A stretch of 64,000 bases of DNA, taken from the NCBI RefSeq assembly GCF_900010755.1, contig NZ_CZJT01000056.1, positions 186,001 through 250,000 on the forward strand, read 5' to 3'. Shown here in pieces: positions 36,191 to 46,113 of this stretch. How positions within the stretch are numbered: position 1 is the first letter of the stretch; each line of letters starts with the position of its first letter. Position numbers and translations under genes: made by a program. The DNA is from Paeniglutamicibacter antarcticus (GTDB lineage: Bacteria; Actinomycetota; Actinomycetes; Actinomycetales; Micrococcaceae). The notes beneath the pieces were generated by a model. The model searched no databases. It was not told where the DNA came from and saw only the letters and a program-made list of their open reading frames with translations.

Positions 36191-36387
36191 GTGGGAATTC
36201 AAAATCAATTGCACGTACTTCGTCTGGATATGGAGTGATTGCAAGTAAATCCGGAGCGTCAAAAATCTCGACGCTTAGCAAGTCTGCGTCAGCGAAGGTC
36301 ATTGCTCGTTCGACAAAAAGTGCTTCCTACACAGTTGCTCCAGCAAATGAACAGAACAACAGGAAGACGACTTCAGGAGCATCGTAG
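36187..36387 (+). CDS. Small basic Ser/Lys-rich protein
   Basis: The 66-residue product is made mostly of Ser, Lys, Ala and Thr (for example ASKSGASKISTLSKSASAKV) and is probably disordered. Its ATG overlaps the stop of the GAF gene (ATGA), typical of translational coupling, which is the main reason to accept it. No family is recognised. The next tiny ORF begins 2 bases after its stop. Confidence 0.5.
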   Translation: MSGNSKSIARTSSGYGVIASKSGASKISTLSKSASAKVIARSTKSASYTVAPANEQNNRKTTSGAS

Positions 36388-36389
36388 AT

Positions 36390-36554
36390 TTGGCTTTCGT
36401 CCTCCGCCGTATCTTCATATTCCGGAACGGCGAAATCGCCACGTCGAAAATGCGTCGTGTGCAGCTCAAGGAAATTGCCGAACTGCGGGAGACTCGCCGC
36501 ACCGCCGAACGTTTGCGCAGGCAACGCTCCGCGCATCGCACGTACCTTCCGTAA
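36390..36554 (+). CDS. Tiny basic helical protein (54 residues), TTG start
   Basis: TTG 36390 has AGGAG at 36375-36379, 10 bases upstream, and opens two bases after the previous stop. The product begins with a hydrophobic strand-like part (AFVLRRIFIFRNGEIA) and continues as a strongly basic amphipathic helix (LKEIAELRETRRTAERLRRQ). Such a helix could bind nucleic acid or membrane. It is likely the third gene of the GAF unit, but support is limited to the ribosome site, spacing and composition. Confidence 0.45.
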   Translation: MAFVLRRIFIFRNGEIATSKMRRVQLKEIAELRETRRTAERLRRQRSAHRTYLP

Positions 36555-38852
<2,298 letters not shown>

Positions 38853-38885
38853 GACACTTCAGGCGAGCCACGGCTTGCCAGCGCC

Positions 38886-38937
38886 AAGGCCCCGGCGCCC
38901 GATCCCCGCGAGGGAAGACCGGGCACCGGGGCCTTTT
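38886..38937 (+). terminator. guaB terminator
   Basis: A 16-bp stem (38886-38901 with 38920-38935, one mismatch) followed by TTTT, 33 bases after the guaB stop. Confidence 0.88.
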
Positions 38938-39084
38938 GGTGCCCTGGACATTTGCGCCGCCCTTGAAATCCGCGCAGGGCAGGCATACCCGGGTGCGATG
39001 AATGCAAGCTCGGGCACCGCGGGGGATTGGGGACCCTTTGGCCATCGTCGGAATCAGCGATCCTTGTCTGAGCCGGTGCCAGAC

Positions 39085-39882
39085 TCAGTTGAAGGGCGTT
39101 TGCGGCCGGGTCTGCTGCTGCCCGTCGATGACAAGATCCACGTGCTCGTTGTAGAAGCACACCAGCCCGCCCAGAGCCTCGGCTCCGGATACCGGGTGCG
39201 CATAGGACCACGCGATGTTGGCACCGGCGCCGTGCAACTTCCAATAGTTGGCGGTCCCCTTGTAGGGACAGTCGCTCGAGGAATCCGTGGCTTCCAGATG
39301 CTCCCAGTGCACATCCTGAACCGGCAGGTAGAAACGCGCCGGAAGCATGGTCTCGAAGAGCACCAGCGGGCGCGTGGACTCGGCCAATAACACCCCGTTG
39401 GCCTCGACCCTCACATGTCTGCTGCTCGAACGGATATCGACCCGATGGAACGGGTCCCTGGCATGTGCCGCCAGCGGTTCGTCCTCCTCCAGCCAGTCAA
39501 GGGCGAGGAAATCGAACTCGATGTACCCCGTCAGATCCGGATCCCGGAACCTGAAGGCGGCACCGGGCAGCAACTCGCCACCGGCCTCCACATCAAGCAC
39601 CGTGCCCTCCGCCGTGTGGATGATGAACGGGTCATCGGGGAACAGCAGGCGGGATTCGGCTGGCTGCCGCGCCGGCAATGCGGAAACCTCCAACCGTGCC
39701 AGCACGTCCGACTCTGGGACCGCGTAGATGGGGGTGGCCCGCATCGGCTCCCACACCACCACCGCGGAACGGGTGTCGAGCACCGGCCTGCCGCCGTGCG
39801 AGGCGCGGATCCATTTGCCGGTGGGTTCATAACGCAGCGTCGGCATCAGCTGGTTCAGGGTCTTGATCATTCGAGTGGCCAC
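39085..39882 (-). CDS. DUF427 double-domain protein
   Basis: Two DUF427 units are seen: one around residues 20-110 (GKWIRASHGGRPVLDTRSAV) and one around 145-250. The second contains SSDCPYKGTANYWKLHGAGA and WSYAHPVSGAEALGGLVCFY, the strongest family signature. The function is unknown. The start is uncertain: GTG 39882 gives 265 residues, ATG 39870 is close, and the frame is open to 40095. No good ribosome site is visible. The gene converges on the guaB terminator. Confidence 0.85.
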   Translation of the reverse strand: MATRMIKTLNQLMPTLRYEPTGKWIRASHGGRPVLDTRSAVVVWEPMRATPIYAVPESDVLARLEVSALPARQPAESRLLFPDDPFIIHTAEGTVLDVEAGGELLPGAAFRFRDPDLTGYIEFDFLALDWLEEDEPLAAHARDPFHRVDIRSSSRHVRVEANGVLLAESTRPLVLFETMLPARFYLPVQDVHWEHLEATDSSSDCPYKGTANYWKLHGAGANIAWSYAHPVSGAEALGGLVCFYNEHVDLVIDGQQQTRPQTPFN

Positions 39883-40072
39883 GGGGCCAGTATGTGCCCG
39901 GGAAGGGGCCGCAATCAAGGGCATTTTCCTTGCGGGTGCGGGGTGCCGGCAGATCGAGTGTGAACCAACGGTGACGTGAGCGGGTCCGCGGCTTATCATG
40001 AGGTCAAACGATGGGTGCTCCACTGCGTGAAATCCGTGATTCAAACCCATCCGGCCTCCCAGGGAGTCAAAG

Positions 40073-40891
40073 ATGAGCGACACATCGGAAACCATCAGTC
40101 GTTACAGCACCGGGGATTTGCGCGAACGCCTGCATGCTGCACTATGGGCGGCGGGCAAGGAACCCGCGGTGCTCAAGCCCACGGACCTGGGCGAGGCCGA
40201 CCACTTCCACACCGGGGGCCGGGCTGCCACCGAATACGTGGCCCGTGCGGTGGGCATCGGGCTGGGGACCCGGGTGCTTGATGTGGGTTCCGGGCTAGGA
40301 GGCCCCGCCAGGTACTTCGCCTCGCTGGGGGCGGTGGTCACCGGGGTTGATGTCACCGCCGAGTTCGTTGAGCTTGCCACCGAACTGAATAACGCCTGCG
40401 GCATGGGCGGATCGATCACCATGCACCGGAAGCCCGCCCAGCACACGGGGCTGCCGGCAGCATCCTTCGACGCGGCGGTGCTCATGCACGTGGGGATGAA
40501 CCTGGGGGATAAGGCAGGGGTCTTCGCGGAGATCCACAGGTTGCTGCGCCGCGGCGGAACCCTTGGCATCTACGATCTTCTGGGCACCAACGAGCTGTCC
40601 TATCCGATGCCCTGGGCCGACCGGGCCGAAACCTCCCACGTGGAAACCACTGCAGACTACGAGCGTTACCTGCGCGCCGCCGGATTCCTGGTCACCGAGG
40701 ACACCGACCGCAGCGCCGAGGTGCTCCAGGTCATTCGCGAGCACGGGCAATTCAATCCGATGAACCCCGACCAGCTGGCCACCCCGATGATCCTGGGCGC
40801 CGAGGTTGCTGCGCGCATGGACCACGTGGTCGCGGCCATCGGCGCCGGCCACCTGGCGCCGCGGCTGATCATCGCGGTCAAGCCCGTGTAG
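40073..40891 (+). CDS. Class I SAM-dependent methyltransferase
   Basis: The SAM-binding glycine loop LDVGSGLGGPARYFA (about residues 68-82) and the acidic end of strand 2 (VVTGVDVTAEFVELA) are clear. HMHVG-like residues and GGTLGIYDLLG follow in the right order. The layout is close to small-molecule methyltransferases such as sarcosine/dimethylglycine or ubiquinone types, but the substrate cannot be told. GGGAG precedes ATG 40073 by 6 bases. Confidence 0.88.
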   Translation: MSDTSETISRYSTGDLRERLHAALWAAGKEPAVLKPTDLGEADHFHTGGRAATEYVARAVGIGLGTRVLDVGSGLGGPARYFASLGAVVTGVDVTAEFVELATELNNACGMGGSITMHRKPAQHTGLPAASFDAAVLMHVGMNLGDKAGVFAEIHRLLRRGGTLGIYDLLGTNELSYPMPWADRAETSHVETTADYERYLRAAGFLVTEDTDRSAEVLQVIREHGQFNPMNPDQLATPMILGAEVAARMDHVVAAIGAGHLAPRLIIAVKPV

Positions 40892-40986
40892 GTGCACACA
40901 GCCATGGCACGTGACGTCGGCCTGGATCCCACATAGATCACACCGTGCCCGAACCGCGGCACGCGGCAGGGGCCGCCGGCCCCACG

Positions 40987-41001
40987 TAGAATGTTCAGGT
41001 G
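40987..41001 (+). promoter_or_regulatory. Promoter -10 box with leaderless GTG ahead of the BtrH-like gene
   Basis: TAGAAT (40987-40992) is followed after 6 bases by GTG 40999, so transcription would begin near that codon. The GTG opens a 40-codon frame ending at TGA 41119-41121 that overlaps the start of the next gene in another frame; whether it is translated is unknown. Confidence 0.45.
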
Positions 41002-41062
41002 GCGCTGCCCCCTGGCGTGCGGGAGAAACCCGCGCCCCCGCGCACGCAAGAAGGACAACACC

Positions 41063-42310
41063 ATGGCTCAGCCAAAAAACCTGAAGAAGCTCACCCGCGA
41101 ACGCATGGATCGCACCGGTGAAAGCTACACCACCGCTCGTAAGCACATCCTCTCTATCAAGCCCGGGCGCCAGCTCAACTCGGTGGAGGTGGCATTGGCC
41201 GCTGCTGCTGCCGAGGAAGCCGAGCTTCCCGAGTACCCGGCCCCGGAAAACGTCACCCAGTACGACGCCGCCCTCTGGCACCGCGTGCTCACCCAGGCCG
41301 GGGTCACCCACCCGATGACCGGCGAACCGCTCTCCGAGGCACTGCTTGCGGGCCTGGCCGGCGGCATCGGCTTCATGGCGTTCACCTTCCAGTATGAGAG
41401 CATCACCACCGCAACCGTGGTCACCCGCGCACACCCGGAGCCGTACACCTCAAACCTGTTGGCCCGCGTCGGCGTCAAGGCCAACGAACGCACCACCGGG
41501 TCCGACCGCCTGGCCGCCGAGTACCTGGATGCCGGCCTGGACGCCGGGCGTGCTGTGGTGGTGCGCGCCTCCGTCGCCGCGCTGCCGTGGATCGACGGCG
41601 ATGCAGTTGAGGAATCGGACTCCATTGACCTGGTGGTTGTCGGCGAACACGGCGATGACCTGCTGATCGATGACGGTTCCGGCTCGCTGACCCCGATTTC
41701 ACCCGAGGACCTGGCGATCGCCCGTGCCAAGCGCAAGAAGGACAAGCACTGGCAAGCGTGGATCCCGGCCAGCACCGGACCTACCGCCGAGCTGCTGTCC
41801 GCCAACGTATGCGCGGCCATCGAGCAGACCACCGGACGCCTGCTGGGCACCCGCGAACTTCAGGGTATCCCCACGCACTTCGCCAAGAACTTCGGCATCG
41901 CCGGAATGAACAACTGGGCAGACCGCCTGCGCGACACCGACACCAAGAAGGGCTGGACGCGGATCTTCGAGGATCCCGAACGCCTCGAGTCAGGCCTGGG
42001 CCAGGTCCTGGGTTTCCTCACCGACACCCGCTTCGGCGGGCTTGGCGGGCTGCGCGGCCAGTACGCTGACTTCCTCACCGAAGCCTCCACCCTGCCGGGC
42101 CTCACCGCACTGGGCCTGCGCGCTGCGGATTACGCGCACCTGGCCCAGGACTGGATTGTCTTCACCGACCTGATTGATCCGGAGGTTTCGCCCGACGATC
42201 GCTCGGTGCACTTCGCCACGCTGGCCGACCAGCTGGAAATCATCGCGCAGGCCGAGGAGCTCGCGGCCACGGCACTGGCACAGACCGTGGCAGGGCTCAT
42301 CCAGCCGTAA
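41063..42310 (+). CDS. BtrH_N/DUF4872-like protein with fused N-terminal motif
   Basis: The 415-residue protein contains LSEALLAGLAGGIGFMAFTF, the core of the BtrH N-terminal (butirosin synthesis, acyl transfer) family, and a C-terminal DUF4872-like part. The His-Cys motif that carries the catalytic Cys in that family is not seen; only one Cys occurs, elsewhere. The first 35 residues (LTRERMDRTGESYTTARKHI) match a short motif found in many actinobacterial proteins, here fused in front. ATG 41063 is preceded by AAGGAC. The activity is unknown. Confidence 0.75.
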   Translation: MAQPKNLKKLTRERMDRTGESYTTARKHILSIKPGRQLNSVEVALAAAAAEEAELPEYPAPENVTQYDAALWHRVLTQAGVTHPMTGEPLSEALLAGLAGGIGFMAFTFQYESITTATVVTRAHPEPYTSNLLARVGVKANERTTGSDRLAAEYLDAGLDAGRAVVVRASVAALPWIDGDAVEESDSIDLVVVGEHGDDLLIDDGSGSLTPISPEDLAIARAKRKKDKHWQAWIPASTGPTAELLSANVCAAIEQTTGRLLGTRELQGIPTHFAKNFGIAGMNNWADRLRDTDTKKGWTRIFEDPERLESGLGQVLGFLTDTRFGGLGGLRGQYADFLTEASTLPGLTALGLRAADYAHLAQDWIVFTDLIDPEVSPDDRSVHFATLADQLEIIAQAEELAATALAQTVAGLIQP

Positions 42311-42416
42311 CGCGGCGCAACATCGAGCCGGCGCAATCCGCCAAGCTCCATCGCCCGCGCCGGGCGGCGTGGGTGCCGTGCAACCTCGGCACCCACGTCG
42401 CGCCGGCTAAGGCTGG

Positions 42417-42431
42417 TAGGCTGGTTCGGTG
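42417..42431 (+). promoter_or_regulatory. Leaderless-type promoter of guaB3
   Basis: TAGGCT (42417-42422), 6 bases, then the GTG start at 42429. No ribosome site lies before the start, so the transcript probably begins at the start codon. Confidence 0.55.
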
Positions 42432-43574
42432 ACTTATGAGATTGAAATCGGCCGCTCCAAGCGCGCAGCCCAGGCCTACTCCCTTGACGATGTGGCCATT
42501 GTTCCCAACCGTCGCACCCGTGACCCGCACGATGTCTCGGTGAAGTGGCAGATCGATGCCTACGCGTTCGAGACCCCGATCCTTGGTGCCCCCATGGACT
42601 CGGTGATGTCCCCGGCCACCGCGATTGCCCTAGGGCAGCTCGGCGGCCTGGGCGTGCTGAACCTCGAGGGCCTGTGGACCCGCTACGAGGATCCCGCCAA
42701 GGTGCTCGAGGAAATCGCGGCCCTGAAGTCCGCCGACGGCGGCCACTTTGACCCGGCCATCACCAAGCGCCTGCAGGAACTGTACGCAGCGCCGATCGTC
42801 CCGGAACTGATCACCGCGCGTCTTGCGGAAATCCGCGACGCCGGCGTGACGGTTGCCGGCTCGCTGACCCCGCAGCGCACCCAGGAACACTACAAGACCG
42901 TTGTGGCAGCCGGCGTTGACATCTTCGTCATCCGCGGCACCACGGTCTCGGCAGAGCACGTGTCCAAGAACCACGAGCCGCTGAACCTCAAGCAGTTCAT
43001 CTACGAACTCGACGTCCCGGTCATCGTGGGCGGCGCCGCGGGCTACACCCCGGCACTGCACCTGATGCGCACCGGCGCCGCGGGCGTGCTGGTCGGCTTC
43101 GGCGGCGGCGCCTCCGGCACCACCCGCCGCGCACTGGGCATCCACGCCCCGATGGCCACCGCCATCTCCAACGTCGCCGCCGCCCGCCGCGACTACCTGG
43201 ATGAATCCGGCGGACGCTACGTGCACGTGATCGCCGACGGCGGCCTGGGCACCAGCGGCGACATCGTCAAGGCCATCGCCATGGGCGCCGACGCAGTGAT
43301 GCTCGGCACCGCCCTGGCCCGCGCCGAGGAAGCACCGGGCGCCGGCTGGCACTGGGGCATGGAGGCCACCCACGAGAACAACCCGCGTGGCGACAGGGTC
43401 CAGGTGGGCACCGTGGCGCCGATGGAGCAGCTGCTCTTCGGCCCCTCGCACCACACCAACGGAACCTCCAATCTGGTGGGCGCGCTGCGCCGCTCGATGG
43501 CCACCACAGGCTACTCGGACCTGAAGGAATTCCAGCGCGTGGATGTCGTCGTGTCCCCGTACGAAGCCGACTAA
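42429..43574 (+). CDS. guaB3: GuaB3-family IMP dehydrogenase-related protein
   Basis: The 381-residue TIM barrel starts EIEIGRSKRAAQAYSLDDVA and has LGAPMDSVMSPATAIALGQL, as in GuaB, but without CBS domains. At the place of the catalytic Cys loop (GSICTTR in GuaB) it reads GASGTTR, with Gly at residue 230, so the IMPDH nucleophile is missing. The C-terminal NLVGALRRSMATTGYSDLKE is typical of the actinobacterial group. Its reaction is not settled. It lies between guaB and guaA, which suggests a role in guanylate metabolism. Confidence 0.92.
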   Translation: MTYEIEIGRSKRAAQAYSLDDVAIVPNRRTRDPHDVSVKWQIDAYAFETPILGAPMDSVMSPATAIALGQLGGLGVLNLEGLWTRYEDPAKVLEEIAALKSADGGHFDPAITKRLQELYAAPIVPELITARLAEIRDAGVTVAGSLTPQRTQEHYKTVVAAGVDIFVIRGTTVSAEHVSKNHEPLNLKQFIYELDVPVIVGGAAGYTPALHLMRTGAAGVLVGFGGGASGTTRRALGIHAPMATAISNVAAARRDYLDESGGRYVHVIADGGLGTSGDIVKAIAMGADAVMLGTALARAEEAPGAGWHWGMEATHENNPRGDRVQVGTVAPMEQLLFGPSHHTNGTSNLVGALRRSMATTGYSDLKEFQRVDVVVSPYEAD

Positions 43575-43601
43575 CACCGTCTTAAAAAATCAGTGCAGTC
43601 G

Positions 43602-43658
43602 AAGGCGACCGTGCTCCAGTGATCCCGCACCGCGGGATCCTGAAGCCGGTCGCCTTTT
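43602..43658 (+). terminator. guaB3 terminator
   Basis: An outer stem (43602-43611 with 43647-43656) and an inner stem (43621-43628 with 43632-43639) followed by TTTT. Confidence 0.8.
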
Positions 43659-43813
43659 GCGTCGCCTGTCGCCAGGCCACTACACCCCGGCTGATCAATC
43701 CAGCACCCGGCCCGGCGGCTCGTGTACGCTTCAAAACAAGCACGCCACGCACGGGTTCCGCGGATCCGTGCAGCATCCACGTCCAAGCCAGCTTCCTTCC
43801 GAAACGATGCCCC

Positions 43814-44317
43814 ATGATGCCAACACCCCAGCAAGAGGCCTTCGGGCCCGAAGCGCAACCCGTGACCACCGGGGAACTGGTGGTTCTTGAACTCGACGCG
43901 CCCACCCGTGAGGCTGCCGTCGGCCTGCTCGCCACCAAGCTGCACGATGCCGGACGCATCAGTGACCTTGACGGATTCCTCGCGGAGGTTGAGAGGCGTG
44001 AACACCAACTGGCCACGGGCCTGCCCGGCGGCATCGGCATCGCCCATGCCCGCTCCCGCTTCGCCAGCGAAACCAGCATCGCCGTCGGCGTGGTTGCTTT
44101 CGGCAAGGCCATCGACTTCGGCGCCCTCGATGGCGCCGCCCACGTGGTGTTGCTGCTTGCCACCCCCGCCTCGAGCTATTCGGAGCACCTGAACATGCTT
44201 GCCGCGCTGGCCCGCTCGCTGTCCAAGGATTCCTTCCGGACCTCGTTGCGCCGGGCCAACGACGCCGGGGTCATCGCCGAACTGGTCAACTCCACCATCG
44301 ATTTCTCAACGGTCTAA
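43814..44317 (+). CDS. PTS fructose/nitrogen-type EIIA domain protein
   Basis: The single domain has the layout of EIIA-Fru/PtsN, the phospho-carrier that accepts phosphate on a His. That His is seen in GGIGIAHARS (about residue 80). Following blocks (AIDFGALDGAAHVVLLLATP) fit the fold. It stands alone without EIIB or EIIC, so a regulatory or orphan role is likely. ATG 43814 or 43817 is the start; the open frame to 43619 overlaps the terminator and is not coding. Confidence 0.85.
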   Translation: MMPTPQQEAFGPEAQPVTTGELVVLELDAPTREAAVGLLATKLHDAGRISDLDGFLAEVERREHQLATGLPGGIGIAHARSRFASETSIAVGVVAFGKAIDFGALDGAAHVVLLLATPASSYSEHLNMLAALARSLSKDSFRTSLRRANDAGVIAELVNSTIDFSTV

Positions 44318-44460
44318 CCGAACCGTTTCAAGGACGCCCTTGCCCCGTTGGACAGCCCCCGGGCGCGGGGAGTGCCATGTGGTGAACATCGCGGTGAACG
44401 AACGAGCCCTGTGATCAGTTCCATTCGCTCTTCCATACCCAATCGTCGTACGGTTGTATA

Positions 44461-45390
44461 GTGCTGAAAACTGCCTTCAAACCCCGCTGGATCCTGTCGC
44501 TGCTTGGCGCCCTCTTGGTTGCCACGGGCTTCGTCCTGCTGAGCCAATGGCAGTTCAACCGTTCCGCCACGGATGCGCCGCCCCCGTTGACGACCACCGA
44601 AACCGCCGTCCCGCTGACCTCACACATCAAGCCGGCCGAGCCGCTGATGGCCAACGAGGCGGACCAGATGCTCGATGCCAGTGGCCACTTCCTGCCCGGC
44701 AAACAGGTGCTGGTGGGCAACCGGCTTTCCGGCGAAAAGCTTGGCTACTGGGTGGTTGCGGCCTTCGCGGTCGATGGCGCGCCCGACCAGAACATCATCC
44801 CGGTGGTTCGCGGCTGGCAGCCCGATGCCACCGAACCCGCACCGGCGCCCACCGGTGAACTGAAATTGACAGGCCGGCTGCTGCCCACCGAGGGGCCCGT
44901 CGCCCGCGATGCCCGCCAACCTGCCTTTGACTCGCTCTCGGTTTCCGAGCTGATCAACGTGTGGGACGTGGACTCCTACAGCGGATTCCTGATCGCGGGC
45001 CCGGTCACCGGTGCCGATGGCGCCGACCATTCAGCAACCACCACTTCCCTGGTGCAGGTAGAGGTTGGCCCGCAGCCGCAGGAACGCCAGATCAACTGGC
45101 TGAACATCTTCTACGGCATCGAATGGGTGGTCTTCGCAGGCTTCGCCGTCTTCCTCTGGTACCGGCTGGTCGCCGACGACTACCGCCGCCAGCAAGAGGA
45201 CATCGCCGACGCCGCTGCCATCGCCGCGGGACTTGACCCGGCTTCCGTTTACCGCGACGAGGTCCTGCTCGAGGCATCCAGGGCCGAAGCCGGGAACGAC
45301 TATCAGGGACCCTCCCATTTCTCCAGCGCGAGTTCCAGCCGCGCGAATCCCCAGAATGACGACAACTCCGAAAACAAGGACCAGAAGTGA
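44461..45390 (+). CDS. SURF1 family cytochrome oxidase assembly protein
   Basis: SURF1 helps build haem-copper oxidase. The two membrane helices at the ends (about residues 11-29 and 220-241) and the periplasmic domain with DASGHFLPGKQVLVGNR and VVRGWQPD are those of the family. A charged tail of about 65 residues is extra. It overlaps the DUF3817 gene by 4 bases. GTG 44461 stands 6 bases after TACGGT (44449-44454), so it may be leaderless as well. Confidence 0.9.
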   Translation: MLKTAFKPRWILSLLGALLVATGFVLLSQWQFNRSATDAPPPLTTTETAVPLTSHIKPAEPLMANEADQMLDASGHFLPGKQVLVGNRLSGEKLGYWVVAAFAVDGAPDQNIIPVVRGWQPDATEPAPAPTGELKLTGRLLPTEGPVARDARQPAFDSLSVSELINVWDVDSYSGFLIAGPVTGADGADHSATTTSLVQVEVGPQPQERQINWLNIFYGIEWVVFAGFAVFLWYRLVADDYRRQQEDIADAAAIAAGLDPASVYRDEVLLEASRAEAGNDYQGPSHFSSASSSRANPQNDDNSENKDQK

Positions 45391-45851
45391 CTGAGCAAAC
45401 CTCCACCCCCAAAGTGCGCCGCTTTGCCGGCACCCCGGCCCAGATCCGCAGCGCGGCCACCTTCTACAAGCTCCTTGCCTACGCCACCGGTGTGATGCTG
45501 CTGCTGCTCGTTGCCGAGATGGTCGTCAAGCACTTCTGGAAACTTGAGCTGTTCATCGGCGGCACCCTGCTTGATGGCACCTCCAACTCCATCGGCCTGG
45601 TCAACCGAGCAGACATCACCGAGGGCATCAACATCTCCCTGGCGATCCTGATCATCCACGGTTGGATGTACGTCGTGTACCTGCTGGCCGACTTCCGTCT
45701 CTGGTCGCTGATGCGCTGGCCGTTCTCCCGCTTCATCACCATCGCCCTGGGCGGCGTGGTCCCGCTGCTGTCTTTCTTCATGGAGCAGAAGGTCCACGGC
45801 GAGGTCGAGCGCGAACTCGCATCCCACCCGCAGGCTGCCAAGCGCTACTAA
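45387..45851 (+). CDS. DUF3817 family integral membrane protein
   Basis: The 154-residue protein has three membrane helices and the DUF3817 pattern FYKLLAYATGVMLLLLVAEM followed by IIHGWMYVVYLLADFRLWSL. Members occur mostly in actinobacteria, often beside SURF1 or guaA, and their role is unknown. The GTG start overlaps the SURF1 stop. A strong terminator follows. Confidence 0.92.
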   Translation: MTEQTSTPKVRRFAGTPAQIRSAATFYKLLAYATGVMLLLLVAEMVVKHFWKLELFIGGTLLDGTSNSIGLVNRADITEGINISLAILIIHGWMYVVYLLADFRLWSLMRWPFSRFITIALGGVVPLLSFFMEQKVHGEVERELASHPQAAKRY

Positions 45852-45890
45852 GCGGTCCACCACTCCTGCACCACCTCGATGTGCCCCGTG

Positions 45891-45934
45891 CTGCGGCCCC
45901 GGAACTTCCCATGGAAGCCGGGGCCGCAGTATTT
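45891..45934 (+). terminator. Terminator of the SURF1-DUF3817 unit
   Basis: A 12-bp GC-rich stem (45891-45902 with 45918-45929), extended by an inner TTCC/GGAA pair, followed by TATTTTG. Confidence 0.88.
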
Positions 45935-46113
45935 TGCGGCAGTTTCCCCGCGCCGCAATATCAAGACGACAAACTCCCTCCCAAACCCACCTCGCGGCAC
46001 TTATCCACAGCGTCAACGCGGAAGGCCCCTTCCTGACCTGGGCCTTCCCGCTTTCCCCCACATTTGGAAAATTTGGCTGCGCACACCGGGCCCGTTGGAG
46101 CACACTTGCTGCC

